Source of the DNA: Nematostella vectensis | Taxonomy: Eukaryota > Cnidaria > Anthozoa > Actiniaria > Edwardsiidae | Direction: 5' to 3' | DNA: 64,000 bases | Assembly (NCBI RefSeq): GCF_932526225.1 | Contig: NC_064036.1 | Location: 12,083,181-12,147,180, forward strand | In this document: in pieces, positions 26,001-34,109 of the stretch | How the letters are laid out: every line of letters begins with the position of its first letter | How positions within the stretch are numbered: the first letter of the stretch is position 1 | The notes under the pieces: model-generated | What the model saw: only the letters and a program-made list of their open reading frames with translations | The model's database searches: none | Told to the model about the DNA's origin: nothing | Translations under genes and position numbers: made by a program

Positions 26001-26177
26001 CTATCAACTTCGAAATAAAAATGAGAAACGTATTTAGAATTTTCTCGTATCAATTTCTTAATGAGACTTTTGCTCCTTGTTCTTGAATTTCAGCGCCAAA
26101 CGGGGCATGACCCGACTAGTGTGACGGAACTTTCAAAAGAGCTTACAAGGCTGCAAAACATCGCCGAAACAAGGTGA
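5052..26177 (+). CDS. EXOC8: Exocyst complex component 8 (Exo84), 21 coding exons
   Basis: Subunit of the octameric exocyst, which tethers secretory vesicles to the plasma membrane; Exo84 is a Ral GTPase effector in animals. Exons: 5052-5130, 5222-5377, 6694-6789, 6973-7049, 7585-7727, 8013-8092, 14454-14527, 14802-15027, 15579-15643, 15733-15841, 15968-16019, 17022-17148, 17425-17477, 19299-19426, 19527-19657, 20001-20120, 21892-22000, 22303-22397, 25598-25693, 25893-25964, 26094-26177. All phases join, giving 723 aa (human about 725). Residues 27-110 form the Exo84 N-terminal helix (LKKNVYKNYIQFIETSKEIS). Residues about 145-248 form a PH domain. An acidic linker at 268-310 carries four NPF motifs. 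The C-terminal helical region begins near WLRDLPEDLDVCIAQRD and includes HGGPRATRRAVS. Exon 18 could instead end 6 bases later at a better GTAAGA donor, adding two residues. The ATG at 5052 matches the family start. Introns hold the arrays and transposons listed separately. Confidence 0.95.
5610..6272. mobile_element. Non-autonomous inverted-repeat element (MITE) in EXOC8 intron 2
   Basis: The termini are inverted repeats containing GGCCCTACTAATCGATAA on the left and TTATCGATTGGTAGGGCC on the right. The interior is very AT-rich and full of ATTGATTATT-type sequence that is nearly self-complementary. The direct repeat ATTGACT flanks both ends (5603-5609 and 6273-6279), suggesting a 7-8 bp target duplication as in hAT elements. 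There is no coding capacity. Confidence 0.65.
8105..14215. repeat. About 6-kb satellite array of a 32-bp unit inside EXOC8 intron 6
   Basis: About 190 head-to-tail copies of a 32-bp unit occupy nearly all of the intron between 8092 and 14454. The unit is itself a dimer of two related 16-mers, GACCCATCAGCCCAAT and GACCCAACAATCTAAT. Single 16-bp half-units occur where a copy reads CAACAAACTAATGGCC. Variants include TAACTACCC, TAACGACCC and AACCCGTCAG. The + strand is rich in A and C and almost free of G runs, so the array has strong strand asymmetry. The copies are contiguous with no unique spacers. Larger blocks are duplicated within the array (see findings). Confidence 0.97.
16256..17021 (+). 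repeat. 58-bp minisatellite built from the acceptor and start of EXOC8 exon 12
   Basis: About 13 tandem copies of a 58-bp unit precede exon 12, and the true acceptor lies in the last copy. Each unit carries an acceptor-like GACTATAG followed by GGTCAATCAGCTAGTGGAAC, which mirrors the real exon junction CATAG then AGTCAAGCAGTTAGTGGAA. In the exon's frame the copies read VNQLVELGVVYL then stop, against VKQLVEALIEEL in the true exon. In several copies the acceptor AG is lost (CACATGG, CTTATGG, TACGTGG); in the others it is kept (CTATAG or CAATAG). Confidence 0.93.
18153..19152 (+). mobile_element. piggyBac-like non-autonomous element, copy A, in EXOC8 intron 13
   Basis: A 1.0-kb element flanked on both sides by TTAA (18149-18152 and 19153-19156), the piggyBac target site. 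The terminal inverted repeats are CACATTGACCCCTG on the left and the reverse complement of CCCATTGACTCCTGG on the right. It is a relative, in opposite orientation, of the element at 29650-30588; shared internal stretches include GATGAAGATACTCAGGCATC. The longest open frame (140 codons at 18286-18708) shows no transposase motif and I do not consider it coding. Confidence 0.82.
19681..19784. mobile_element. 104-bp foldback MITE in EXOC8 intron 15
   Basis: The ends are near-perfect inverted repeats: GGCTAAGTTCAAACGTC on the left and GACGTTTGAACTTAGCC on the right, extending inward through TATTATCCA. Flanking TTA and TCA may be a mutated 3-bp target duplication, but this is weak. No coding capacity. 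Confidence 0.65.
20450..21890 (+). repeat. 58-bp minisatellite ending at the acceptor of EXOC8 exon 17
   Basis: About 25 tandem copies of a 58-bp unit, for example TGTGATTGGGTGTGCGCGTT followed by CGCCTTGTGCGTAACTCACA, fill most of intron 16. The copies are very homogeneous, which suggests recent amplification. The last unit runs directly into the real acceptor TTTTTCGGCAG at 21881-21891. Unlike the other two minisatellites I cannot show that the unit contains exon sequence. The array is GC-rich and its - strand is open, giving long artificial frames. Confidence 0.95.
22935..24108 (-). mobile_element. Nested Tc1/mariner (pogo/Tigger-like) element
   Basis: The termini are CAGTCGAACCTCTATTAAGC and its reverse complement. 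The inverted-repeat regions carry several copies of a CCTCTATTAAGCGGTC motif. The left flank is TA; the right is CA, taken as a mutated TA target duplication. The termini resemble pogo/Tigger elements. It sits inside the outer element at 22594-24890. The only sizeable frame is on the - strand at 23218-23778 and is not a recognisable DDE transposase. Confidence 0.72.
23218..23778 (-). CDS. Uncharacterised 186-aa ORF inside the Tigger-like element
   Basis: This intact frame runs from ATG at 23778 to a stop at 23218. The protein is basic and soluble-looking, with no membrane segment. Notable segments are ARFWKSNQKTRSALPYPKTH near the start, DGDGHPNTLVDDYEVIRHIP in the middle, and a glycine-rich NRGGGYGLGIPCEYIFEGD near the end. 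I do not recognise the family. It lacks the HTH and DDE motifs expected of a pogo transposase. It could be an accessory or captured protein carried by the element, or a truncated remnant whose frame survived by chance. Expression is unknown. Confidence 0.4.
   Translation of the reverse strand: MMLHASFPSISVIKAFARFWKSNQKTRSALPYPKTHKYDPVAFIRGYHEYMTELEPALENVYKLIREPTNIKNPNAVAIVREKADKTVMDGDGHPNTLVDDYEVIRHIPKLMSTWVTKYLKRPTNCEKVVVKGMWVNRGGGYGLGIPCEYIFEGDSFSSSWLKRKLVIEEFDATDLHKTTQVSQGD
24891..25597 (+). repeat. 57-bp minisatellite built from the acceptor and start of EXOC8 exon 19
   Basis: About 12 tandem copies of a 57-bp unit precede exon 19. Each carries a polypyrimidine-like TTTTCATTTTGTAG acceptor and then CTACATGGCGTACTAGTCGA, nearly identical to the true exon start CTACATGGCGTACTTGTCGA at 25598. 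In the exon's frame the copies read LHGVLVECVADL, matching the real exon, then TCIFIL and a stop. Some copies have TTAG or ATAG in place of TGTAG, and some have GATGTACGAGACTAG in the exon-like part. One further unit was split by the transposon at 22594-24890. Confidence 0.94.
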
Positions 26178-26332
26178 CATGTGCAGAAAGGACAGGATGA
26201 ATTCACCACAATCAGCACAACTCGTGTCATAGAGCTCTTTCAAGCGCTTACAAGTATAATTTTGCATAAAAAAACCTTGTGCATGCTCATTAAAAGACTG
26301 GTCTACCTCTCTTTGCCTGAGGCCGAAAGTCA

Positions 26333-26338
26333 AATAAA
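26333..26338 (+). terminator. Candidate EXOC8 polyadenylation signal
   Basis: AATAAA lies about 155 bp after the EXOC8 stop codon at 26175-26177. A second AATAAA lies about 100 bp further on, inside a MITE. Use of either is inferred. Confidence 0.4.
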
Positions 26339-26377
26339 ATATAAGCAAACGTACTTCGCAAACAAACAGCCACCATG

Positions 26378-26633
26378 AAGGGGCGGTGGATTGGGTGGAC
26401 ATCCACCCCCCCCCCCTTTTTTTAGTCACTTTGTGTGAAGAAAATAAATGTCTGGGGGACGGGAGGTACTGTCCATGTGGCTTCACCTGCTTGACTTTGC
26501 AGCCGCGACAAATCCATTTCAGCGTGAAATATTGTTAGATCCATGTGGCCTACCAAGAACTACTGCATCCGCTATAAGCCCGTCTATCCGGCCATTATCC
26601 ACCCCCATTTTGAAATCCTGGATCCGCCCCTGC
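26378..26633. mobile_element. MITE-like repeat in the EXOC8-AGTRAP convergent flank
   Basis: The ends carry inverted AGGGGCGG and CCGCCCCT, with related flanking sequence (GGTGGAT and ATCCTGGATCC). The interior includes a run of C followed by T near 26406-26425. No coding capacity. The boundaries are approximate. Confidence 0.45.
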
Positions 26634-27135
26634 CATGATTCCTCAGGAACGATGGTTCATTAGAATTTAAACCTTGTCAGCTACAGACTAATATTGAGTT
26701 CAAAGACTGGCAATACATACAGGCAATGCGAAAAGGAACCAAAACATCAACACACGAATAAAACGAATTACCATGTAAAGTAGACAAACTTTATTGTCTC
26801 TAATTATATAAAAAAAATCTTATTTGTATATATTTATATATTGCACTAGTTCTAGCTAGTTTTCATGTGCCAATTAACAAAAATGTTAGGGTTTGTTTCT
26901 TAACAATGTTTAGGCGAGCAGAAATCTATTCCATCTCTAAGATATCTGCACACAAACTACTTTGTGCATACTAAAAAAGATTATGATGTAAGGTGTTATT
27001 AGCTACGTACCAAAAAATATCATCATAGTAATAGCTTTGGATTTGACTGTTTATTTTGCCTATAGAAACATCTTTTTTAGGGAAATATCTTTATACGTAG
27101 ATTATTTTATGCTTAAGGAGTAGGATGAAGCTGTT

Positions 27136-27141
27136 TTTATT
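27136..27141 (-). terminator. Candidate AGTRAP polyadenylation signal
   Basis: On the - strand AATAAA lies about 58 bp downstream of the AGTRAP stop codon at 27199-27201, a normal distance for a short 3' UTR. Confidence 0.5.
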
Positions 27142-27198
27142 GTGTAGGGTGGGTTGATTTCGCAGTGATCCTTCTTGGATGTGCAATAGCTCTCACGC

Positions 27199-28826
27199 TT
27201 ACGCCTGTGGCCCAGAAGCCCCCTTGATGTCGTTATGTCCTTCAATTGTAACGTATGGATTTTCTGTTAATAAATAAAACAAAATAAGCCAAATTATTGT
27301 ATGCGAAACATATACTTTTGGTGGATTTAAGGGTGATGTGTCAAAAAATCTGACATTTGTGGCATTGTTGTGACATAATTACTACAAAGAAATCCATACC
27401 CTAGCTAAAAGAGTTCTTTGTTCTTCTTTTTGTGTACTTGTGTATAACACATGCGTCTTCAGCGCATTGTTTTTAGTGTTAGGTTTTGGGTATGGTCTCA
27501 CATTTAAAAGACCGAAAAACAAAGCTATTATACTCGTGACGGTGTATCAAAAATTAAGCCCCTCCCCCAAAGCAATGCTAAAAAAAATAGCAACCCTCAC
27601 CCAAACATAGCAGCCCTCCCTGTTAAATAATGACCCTTCCCTTTAAGAAGTCCTAAAGTACATCCTACAGCCTGGATGACGTTCCTTTTGAGATTTACGC
27701 ACTACAGAAATATATCATACTTCAAAGATGACTTACCAGCCCAGCGAGTGTCTACTTCCCCTCCACGGTTCCGGAAATCCAAAAATATGCAAATGCAGGA
27801 CAAAGGCTGCAAAGCAAAATGTGGTCTAGCATTACCTACTGGAACCTATGGGGTAATTATGGGTGAAACAACCAAACAGTTTTGTTTGGGGGAGAGGGAA
27901 AATCATTTTTCGCATCCAACTGGGGCTTTGTGTGACACTCCTTCTCGCCGCCAGCTACGACACATACATTCAAATAAAACTGAGTGTGATAGACACAAAC
28001 TGCAAATTAATGTCAAGAATTCCTTACGCTATAAGTATGCTGAGCCTTATATTTTATTTTACAAATGGTGTCATGCCAGCAAAGGTCTTACTACAATGGG
28101 TTTGATTCCTTGTAAAAAAGCCACCAAAATTTCTATATCAAAATCCATTTAAAAAAGAAACAGGGTTTGATTCCTCCTTGTAAAAAAGCCACCAAAATTT
28201 CTATATCAAAATCCATTTAAAAAAGAAACAGGGTTTGATTCCTCCTTGTAAAAAAAACACCAAAATTTCTATATCAAAATCCATTTAAAAACGAAACACT
28301 TACCTTAAGAATGAGGCTCATGATTGCCATTCTGCAAAAGGTGTTAAGAAATATAACATCGAGATGACAGATTACTCCGCTTGTTAGAATGTTTTCTTTC
28401 AAGAAGATATTATTTATTGGAATATTTCAATAAAGCTCATAAAATAAAAAGTTTAAAACCAACAAAATCAACTCATATTAAGAACTTTAAGGCAGAACTT
28501 TAAGGTCCAGCAGTGAATTTAAACTTAGCACGGCCCACACACCTGGTACTTTCTCGTATAATGCCTCTCAAATGTTTAACATGTTACCAACTGCAACGAG
28601 AGAGGCTCGAGATTTCACAATGTTTAAGCGGAGCGCTAAGCTCTACTTCAGCAATAGAGCCAGGACCAGAGTAACCACACTTAATGCTAAATAGGAACAT
28701 GTATGTTTTCTTGTATATTTATATTTTAAAATTTCAAGTTTATAGTATATTATTTATTATATTGTTAGTTAGTGTAGTTAGTTTCATTAGCATAGAAGAG
28801 CCTCTCATGTTGGAATGCTAATAAAC

Positions 28827-28868
<42 letters not shown>

Positions 28869-31800
28869 GCCTGATGTGACAGTAAAGGATACCCAATTGC
28901 AAACCTATACGTCGAGTTGTCTGAAGTATAAGACAAAAAAAGTTAGTAAACTGGGGAGTTTGTAATTTTTCACAATTCGATACGGGTTGCATCCTGGTAA
29001 CCTTAGTAGATGGACTTGCTTACCTTAGTTAATTAACACACCCTTAAAATTATGTTTGCCTCCCTGCCTGAGAACAATGGCTTTTTGTCCAGCTTAGGTG
29101 TACAGTGTATGCAATTTCTGATTGATAGACAAACCAGGGGCGTAGCTAGGGGGGGTAGCCCACTTGGCACCCAAAACTACAGTAAATGTATGAGACATCA
29201 TCAAAAATACAGCAGAAAATGCCTTGAAAGGGCTCTTTGGTCCCCTCCTGTTAAAAATCCTGGCTACTCCACTGCAAACAAGCCTTATTAAGTTATGGCT
29301 GATGTTCTAACAGATAATTATATGTTAAAACCATTGGGGAAACCACAGGGAGCCCAAATTCCATACAAGCATTTGCTTTATAAATTCAAAGCAGCAGTGT
29401 TAACCCACTTTCAATACTATTCCTGTATATTCACCGCCAAAGTGCTCTTATCACAAAACCTTGCCTGAATGTGAAGATTTTTAGGGCATTTTTTTCTAAG
29501 TCAGTCATGTCCCAAGTAAAAAAAAAAATCTATTTTCTAGGATATTCAATTACTAGAAATGGCATATATGTGATCCACTCAATTGGTTTCACAACACAAG
29601 TCTAAAACGGTCTAGTCATTTTGATTCAAATCTAGGGGTGGTGGATTAACCCATTGACTCCTGGCTATTTTTTATCTGAATTTACAATAAAAAAAAGGGC
29701 AGACTGAAAACAGAAACCTCCCCTATTATTTTGAGTTTTATACAGTCGAAGTCAAACGTCACTTTTCCTAGTCAGTAGTATCCTAGCTTTCCAACAGTGC
29801 TTTGCAGTCCAATTTTTAATCCCTTGTCGCTGTGCTAATACGAACACAAATTAATGGTTCCTTATATTTTTTATAAAAAATACACTATAAACATATTTAG
29901 AGAGGGTCCTAGGACATCATGAAGTCTATTGGGGCATAATTGAATGCTTGCTTATGGATAATTGCAAGCAAAGGTGTATTCATGGTTATTTTTTTCTTGT
30001 TTGGCTTTGCCTGGATGAGAAAATAATTTTCAAATGAAACCAAATTAATTCCAAAATTGTTTACACTGCTATTCTGGGTCTGTATGACCTGGAATTTATT
30101 TGTTTAGCTTTGGGGTGAAAAGGTTTATAAAAATCCGTCTGACTGACTGGGGAGAGGAGTGTTGACTAGCCCTCCCCTCGTGGATTTTTCCCCAGATCTC
30201 CCAGAATGTTTTCCAATCTGTAATGACATCCAAGTGGCTTCACAAGCCTTCAAGGAATGGACATTGTGTTTTGAGGCCATGGAATAAATGTATCTATTTG
30301 TGTCTTGAGCTGTGTTCACTGATCTCTCTCCCTTGTGTGGTATTTTGGCCATTTTGTTGAGAGGGCTGATTCTGCTTTTTTTCCTTGTATGATTTAAAAT
30401 TTGCCAAAGAACCTGTGCTATTATTTGGCTAAAGAGTAGTTGCTATCACCTTGGTTGGATGCATAGACCATTTATCCCTTAGACTGATGCCTGAGTATCT
30501 TCATTTTGTTGTTTATTTTGCATTAAATGTATTTTCTGGGTTGTTGGACTTCTAAAGGCCAGTACAGGCCGGTTGAGGGGGCATTGTGTTAACATATAGT
30601 AGATGGACTTGCTTACCTAGATTGACTTGCTTACCTAAGTTAACATAGTAGATGGAAAGAGCAACAATGTCACTGATAATGGTGAAGATCAAACCAAGAA
30701 GAAACTGAAAAAAAAAAGAATGATTGAAAACTTACACAGGCTCAGAGCAAAATGTTATATAAATTATAGCAGGTGTTTAGTAAGGTTTTGTTGGATGAAG
30801 GTTTGCAGACATAGGCATTAGGCAAAGGAGATAATAGTTCTACTTTTTGATGGACGGTGAAGGGTGGGAGGGGTGGTGTGGAAGAGGCTTGTGAAATGTG
30901 TGAATAACCTTCACACGCCCCAGGGTTGACCCTAAGTGCCAGAAAATTCCAAATGATGGGAAAAAAATTTTAATTTTTAAAAAAATGGCTGAATCTATTT
31001 GACCAGCTCAATTTCCCAGCAATCAGCAGACATAAATTCCTTAGTGACAACCCCGTACCCTTGACTCTGCAGAAGCCAATGCCAATGCCAAAGCCAGTTG
31101 AAATGGAGCAATTATAATAAAAAAAGCTATTAAACCCAACAATATTTTTTGTATTGCTTGTACGTTAGCTATTGTGCAAGATTTTACATACCATAACCAC
31201 GGGATCTGTGCGCTCTGTCTCCACAAGTGCCCAAATTCCCATAAAGAGGACCAAGAAATTACTAAACACATAGGATGTAGGAAGGGTGGGGTAAAGAGTG
31301 GCCCTGCAAAGACAACCAAATACACTGTTATATGAGCTGTTATCCATTTAACAGTGGATGAATTAAATGCTCTCGACTTTTGACATTGGGAACTGTGGAT
31401 CCCTTGTTTTCTGGGATAAGGATGTTAATCCGGGGGTCCCGTCTATTACCACACTTCATTTGCTTTCATTGTATTGGGAGATGTAAAAGATACACTAGGG
31501 ACACTGGTCCGTGCTACGACTTCAGTGACAGCACTTACACACTAACTCACACTGACAAGTTAAGTTAGTCACATGAGGTGCACATTTCATCATGCCTTTC
31601 CCTATACATCTTCTTTGATGGAGGAGAAAAAAATGGATAACTATTGTTACATTACTCCTGGCATAACTACCAATAATAGTTGATAATCATTCTTTAAATG
31701 ACGGAATGTCAATTGAATAGCCAAAGGTTACCCAGGGGTCTTGTTGTGAAGTGACTTGCCTGTCACAGAGATGTTACTCTTCATTTTGGCGTATTGGATC

Positions 31801-32541
31801 ATATACTCACCACAGGGCTTTCACATCTAGTTTTTATAGTCATTTTGTTTTGGTTTTATTAACACCAGGAAACATACAGGCTAACAAGAGTAATTTTTTG
31901 GCTACCACTATCATTTTTTTATTAACTTGTTATGCAAGATATGAATTGGTACAAACCATGTTGTCAGGATGAAATGAACTCCTATTATAACCTGAAACAA
32001 ATAACAAAAAAACAGCGATAAACAACTTTGAGGCTAAAAGATAAAAAAATAATCTTAGGCAAAGTGACAAAACAGAGTTTTGTGCAAGGCGAGGGGTTGT
32101 GGACATTGTAGCCCCCTTATGAGTGAAATAAATAGAGAATATTACATGGTCATGAAACTCATCTCTAAAAACGAATTGGGGTGGAAAAATGGGAGGGGGT
32201 AAAAAGTAGATGGACGTTTTGTTCAGTGAAAGTATGTAACCGGAAGAAATACTTATTAACTATAAACCTTATTAAAATCCTCAATTTTCTCATCAATTCA
32301 CGAAGCCTGTCAAATAATTCCACACACAAAAAAATAAAAAAAACCTTAATCACTTTTACAGGTGTAATTGAACATAATTGTGTTCCTAAAAGTGATAATA
32401 ATCAGCTGATGTCGTGACATGAAAAGTGCAGTCAATATTCGATGAAATACTGCTACATCCTCCCGGTTATTGGTAAGAATGCCTACAAGTAGTCTGAGCT
32501 ATATAGTGATCACAAGTTACCTTGATGGAGACGGAAGGCAT
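27199..32541 (-). CDS. AGTRAP: AGTRAP-family four-pass membrane protein, 8 coding exons
   Basis: Homolog of the type-1 angiotensin II receptor-associated protein, a small membrane protein that in mammals promotes receptor internalisation. Its role in an animal without a known angiotensin system is unclear. Coding exons in transcript order: 32541-32521, 31991-31957, 31303-31192, 30704-30635, 28920-28905, 28331-28304, 27806-27737, 27263-27199. Phases join throughout to give 138 aa (human 159). Four hydrophobic segments lie near residues 8-24, 30-46, 55-76 and 86-104. Family hallmarks are FILTTW, YVFSNFLVLFMGIWALVET, MFLLGLIFTIISDIV, MAIMSLILKPLSC and NRGGEV. The tail is hydrophilic with NPYVTIEG, a tyrosine motif. 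The fifth exon is only 16 nt. The exon 2 donor TG|GTTTGT and the microexon donor GTTTGC are weak, so those two junctions are the least certain. An in-frame upstream ATG at 32562 would add seven residues. Confidence 0.86.
27540..27660. repeat. Dispersed repeat, copy 1
   Basis: The segment contains GTATCAAAAATTAAGCCCCT, CAATGCTAAAAAA and CAAACATAGCAGCCCTCCCT. The same order of motifs recurs in the same orientation near 34495-34620. No coding capacity; the superfamily is unknown. Confidence 0.5.
28098..28291. repeat. Three tandem copies of a 65-68 bp unit in AGTRAP
   Basis: Three near-identical units begin GGGTTTGATTCC at 28098, 28163 and 28231, each containing CCACCAAAATTTCTATATCA. The last copy ends just before the AGTRAP exon at 28304-28331 on its donor side. 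Confidence 0.88.
28828..28865. repeat. (ATT)n microsatellite
   Basis: About 12 ATT repeats in the AGTRAP intron next to the microexon. The poly-Asn frame on the - strand is an artefact of the repeat. Confidence 0.95.
29135..29274. mobile_element. CAGGGGCGTAGC-type MITE in an AGTRAP intron
   Basis: The left end is CAGGGGCGTAGCTAGG and the right end is CCTGGCTACTCCACTG. The direct repeat CAAAC flanks the element. A second copy, inverted, lies at about 36945-37083 and shares an internal AGTAAATGTATGAGACAT segment. No coding capacity. Confidence 0.68.
29650..30588 (-). mobile_element. piggyBac-like non-autonomous element, copy B, in an AGTRAP intron
   Basis: Flanked by TTAA at 29646-29649 and 30589-30592. 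The left end is CCCATTGACTCCTGG and the element matches the reverse complement of copy A at 18153-19152. It lies in the intron between the AGTRAP exon at 30635-30704 and the 16-nt microexon. Both copies have drifted at many positions and neither encodes a recognisable transposase. Confidence 0.82.
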
Positions 32542-32936
32542 CGTCACAGATACTCTCTGCATGGCTGCGTAAGGGTAAACGGGCCAAAGTAGTACAGGAT
32601 AAGTAAAGAATCTCAAAATCACTTCAGGAACCAGAAAATTCGGAGTCACGAGTTTGTATGTGTCAGGGCCTGGCACTAGTTTCAATGTTTACACTCACCT
32701 CACCCACCCCACCCTTCCATCGACCCTTGGAAATACCATGTTTTCCATCTCTTCTATTCTTAATATCAATTTTCTAAATAGAAAGTAGAGAATTAGTTTA
32801 CTTGAATGTCAATAAAGTTATTTCCCAGAAAAAATTTGGGAAAAAGGAATACTTGATATCCCATCAATTAAAAAAATCCTTCCTGCCCCCCCCCCCCACA
32901 GTAATCAATTGACACTACCACCTTGGCACAGTAAAC
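32542..32936. promoter_or_regulatory. Divergent promoter region between AGTRAP and TTC36
   Basis: Only about 395 bp separate the two start codons, so the 5' UTRs and promoters of both genes must lie here. The region contains a CACCTCACCCACCCCACCC stretch near 32695 and a run of C near 32886-32897. No TATA box is convincing. The TTC36 start is embedded in ACATGGCGGCG, again resembling a YY1-type motif. Shared regulation is inferred from layout only. Confidence 0.5.
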
Positions 32937-34072
32937 ATGGCGGCGAGCGTGAAAGACCGAGCTGTCCTCGATGCTATTTTTAATCCTCTACTCCCCCTTG
33001 GAGACTGTCCACAAGAAATCATCGAAGAAGAGCTACCAATCGAAAACACGAACGAAGATGATGTAAAACGAGCGAAAGAATACGAAATACAGGGAGTCGA
33101 GAAAGCCGAAGCCGGGGACTTCGTAGGGGCATTGGACTGTTTCAATAAAGCTATAGACGTGGCCCCACTTCGAGCGTCTGGGTACAATAACAGAGCCCAG
33201 CTTTCAAGGCTACGAGGTGAGGAATGAGGTCTCGCACACAGTTTTATGTAATTGGTCTACACTCTTTTTTTTTTATAAGGAACCTTTTTGTATAAGAACA
33301 TCCTGTCTGAGATTTCACCAAATTTTGAGAACATGGTAAAGGGAAAGGTCATTATTTACCGGGGGGGGGGGGGGGGGGGGGGCGTCTAAGTTCAAATTTT
33401 TTTGGTTCAAAAATTTCGACCCTACCCCAATCTAATGCACAAATTTGGGGCCCCTCCCCCAAAAAGACGTCCAAAAATTTAGGCCCTCCCCTAGGGCATA
33501 TTGGTTAGTTTATTGTAATTATACTCTAGTTGTGAGTTGCTCTACGTACAGCACATTCTTCCAGAAGCACCACGAAATTATATAACCGTATGAGTGCAGG
33601 GCCCACAAATGTAATAAACCCACAATTGTAATAAAATGTTGCTCACAAATGTAATAAACCCACAATTGTAATAAAATGTTGCTCACAAATGTAATAAACC
33701 CACAATTGTAATAAAATGTTGCTCACAAATGTAATAAACACCCACAATTGTAATAAAATGTTGCTCACAAATGTAATAAACCAACAATTGTAATAACGAG
33801 CAATCTGTGCAATACAAAAAAAATAAGAGGAAAAATCTTTACAGAAACAGGCACTTTGCCAAGAAGAAAAATATCTGTGAATAAGATTTTAGCTGGGAAG
33901 GAGCTAATGATGCTATTTTCCGTTAAGGTTTTAACAATAATGAGCATTTCATATATTTGAAAATGACGGGGGAGCATGCCCCCTGACCCCCCTATACAAT
34001 AGTTTTTCACCCCTGAAAAATGGGCTCAAAACAACACTTCTCCTGCCTTGGCGGTGTTTGAATGCCTAAGTC

Positions 34073-34109
<37 letters not shown>

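Noticed and set aside
31041-31347. Separate 60- and 94-codon single-exon genes on the - strand
   Set aside because: They are read-throughs of AGTRAP exon 3 (31192-31303) into its introns.
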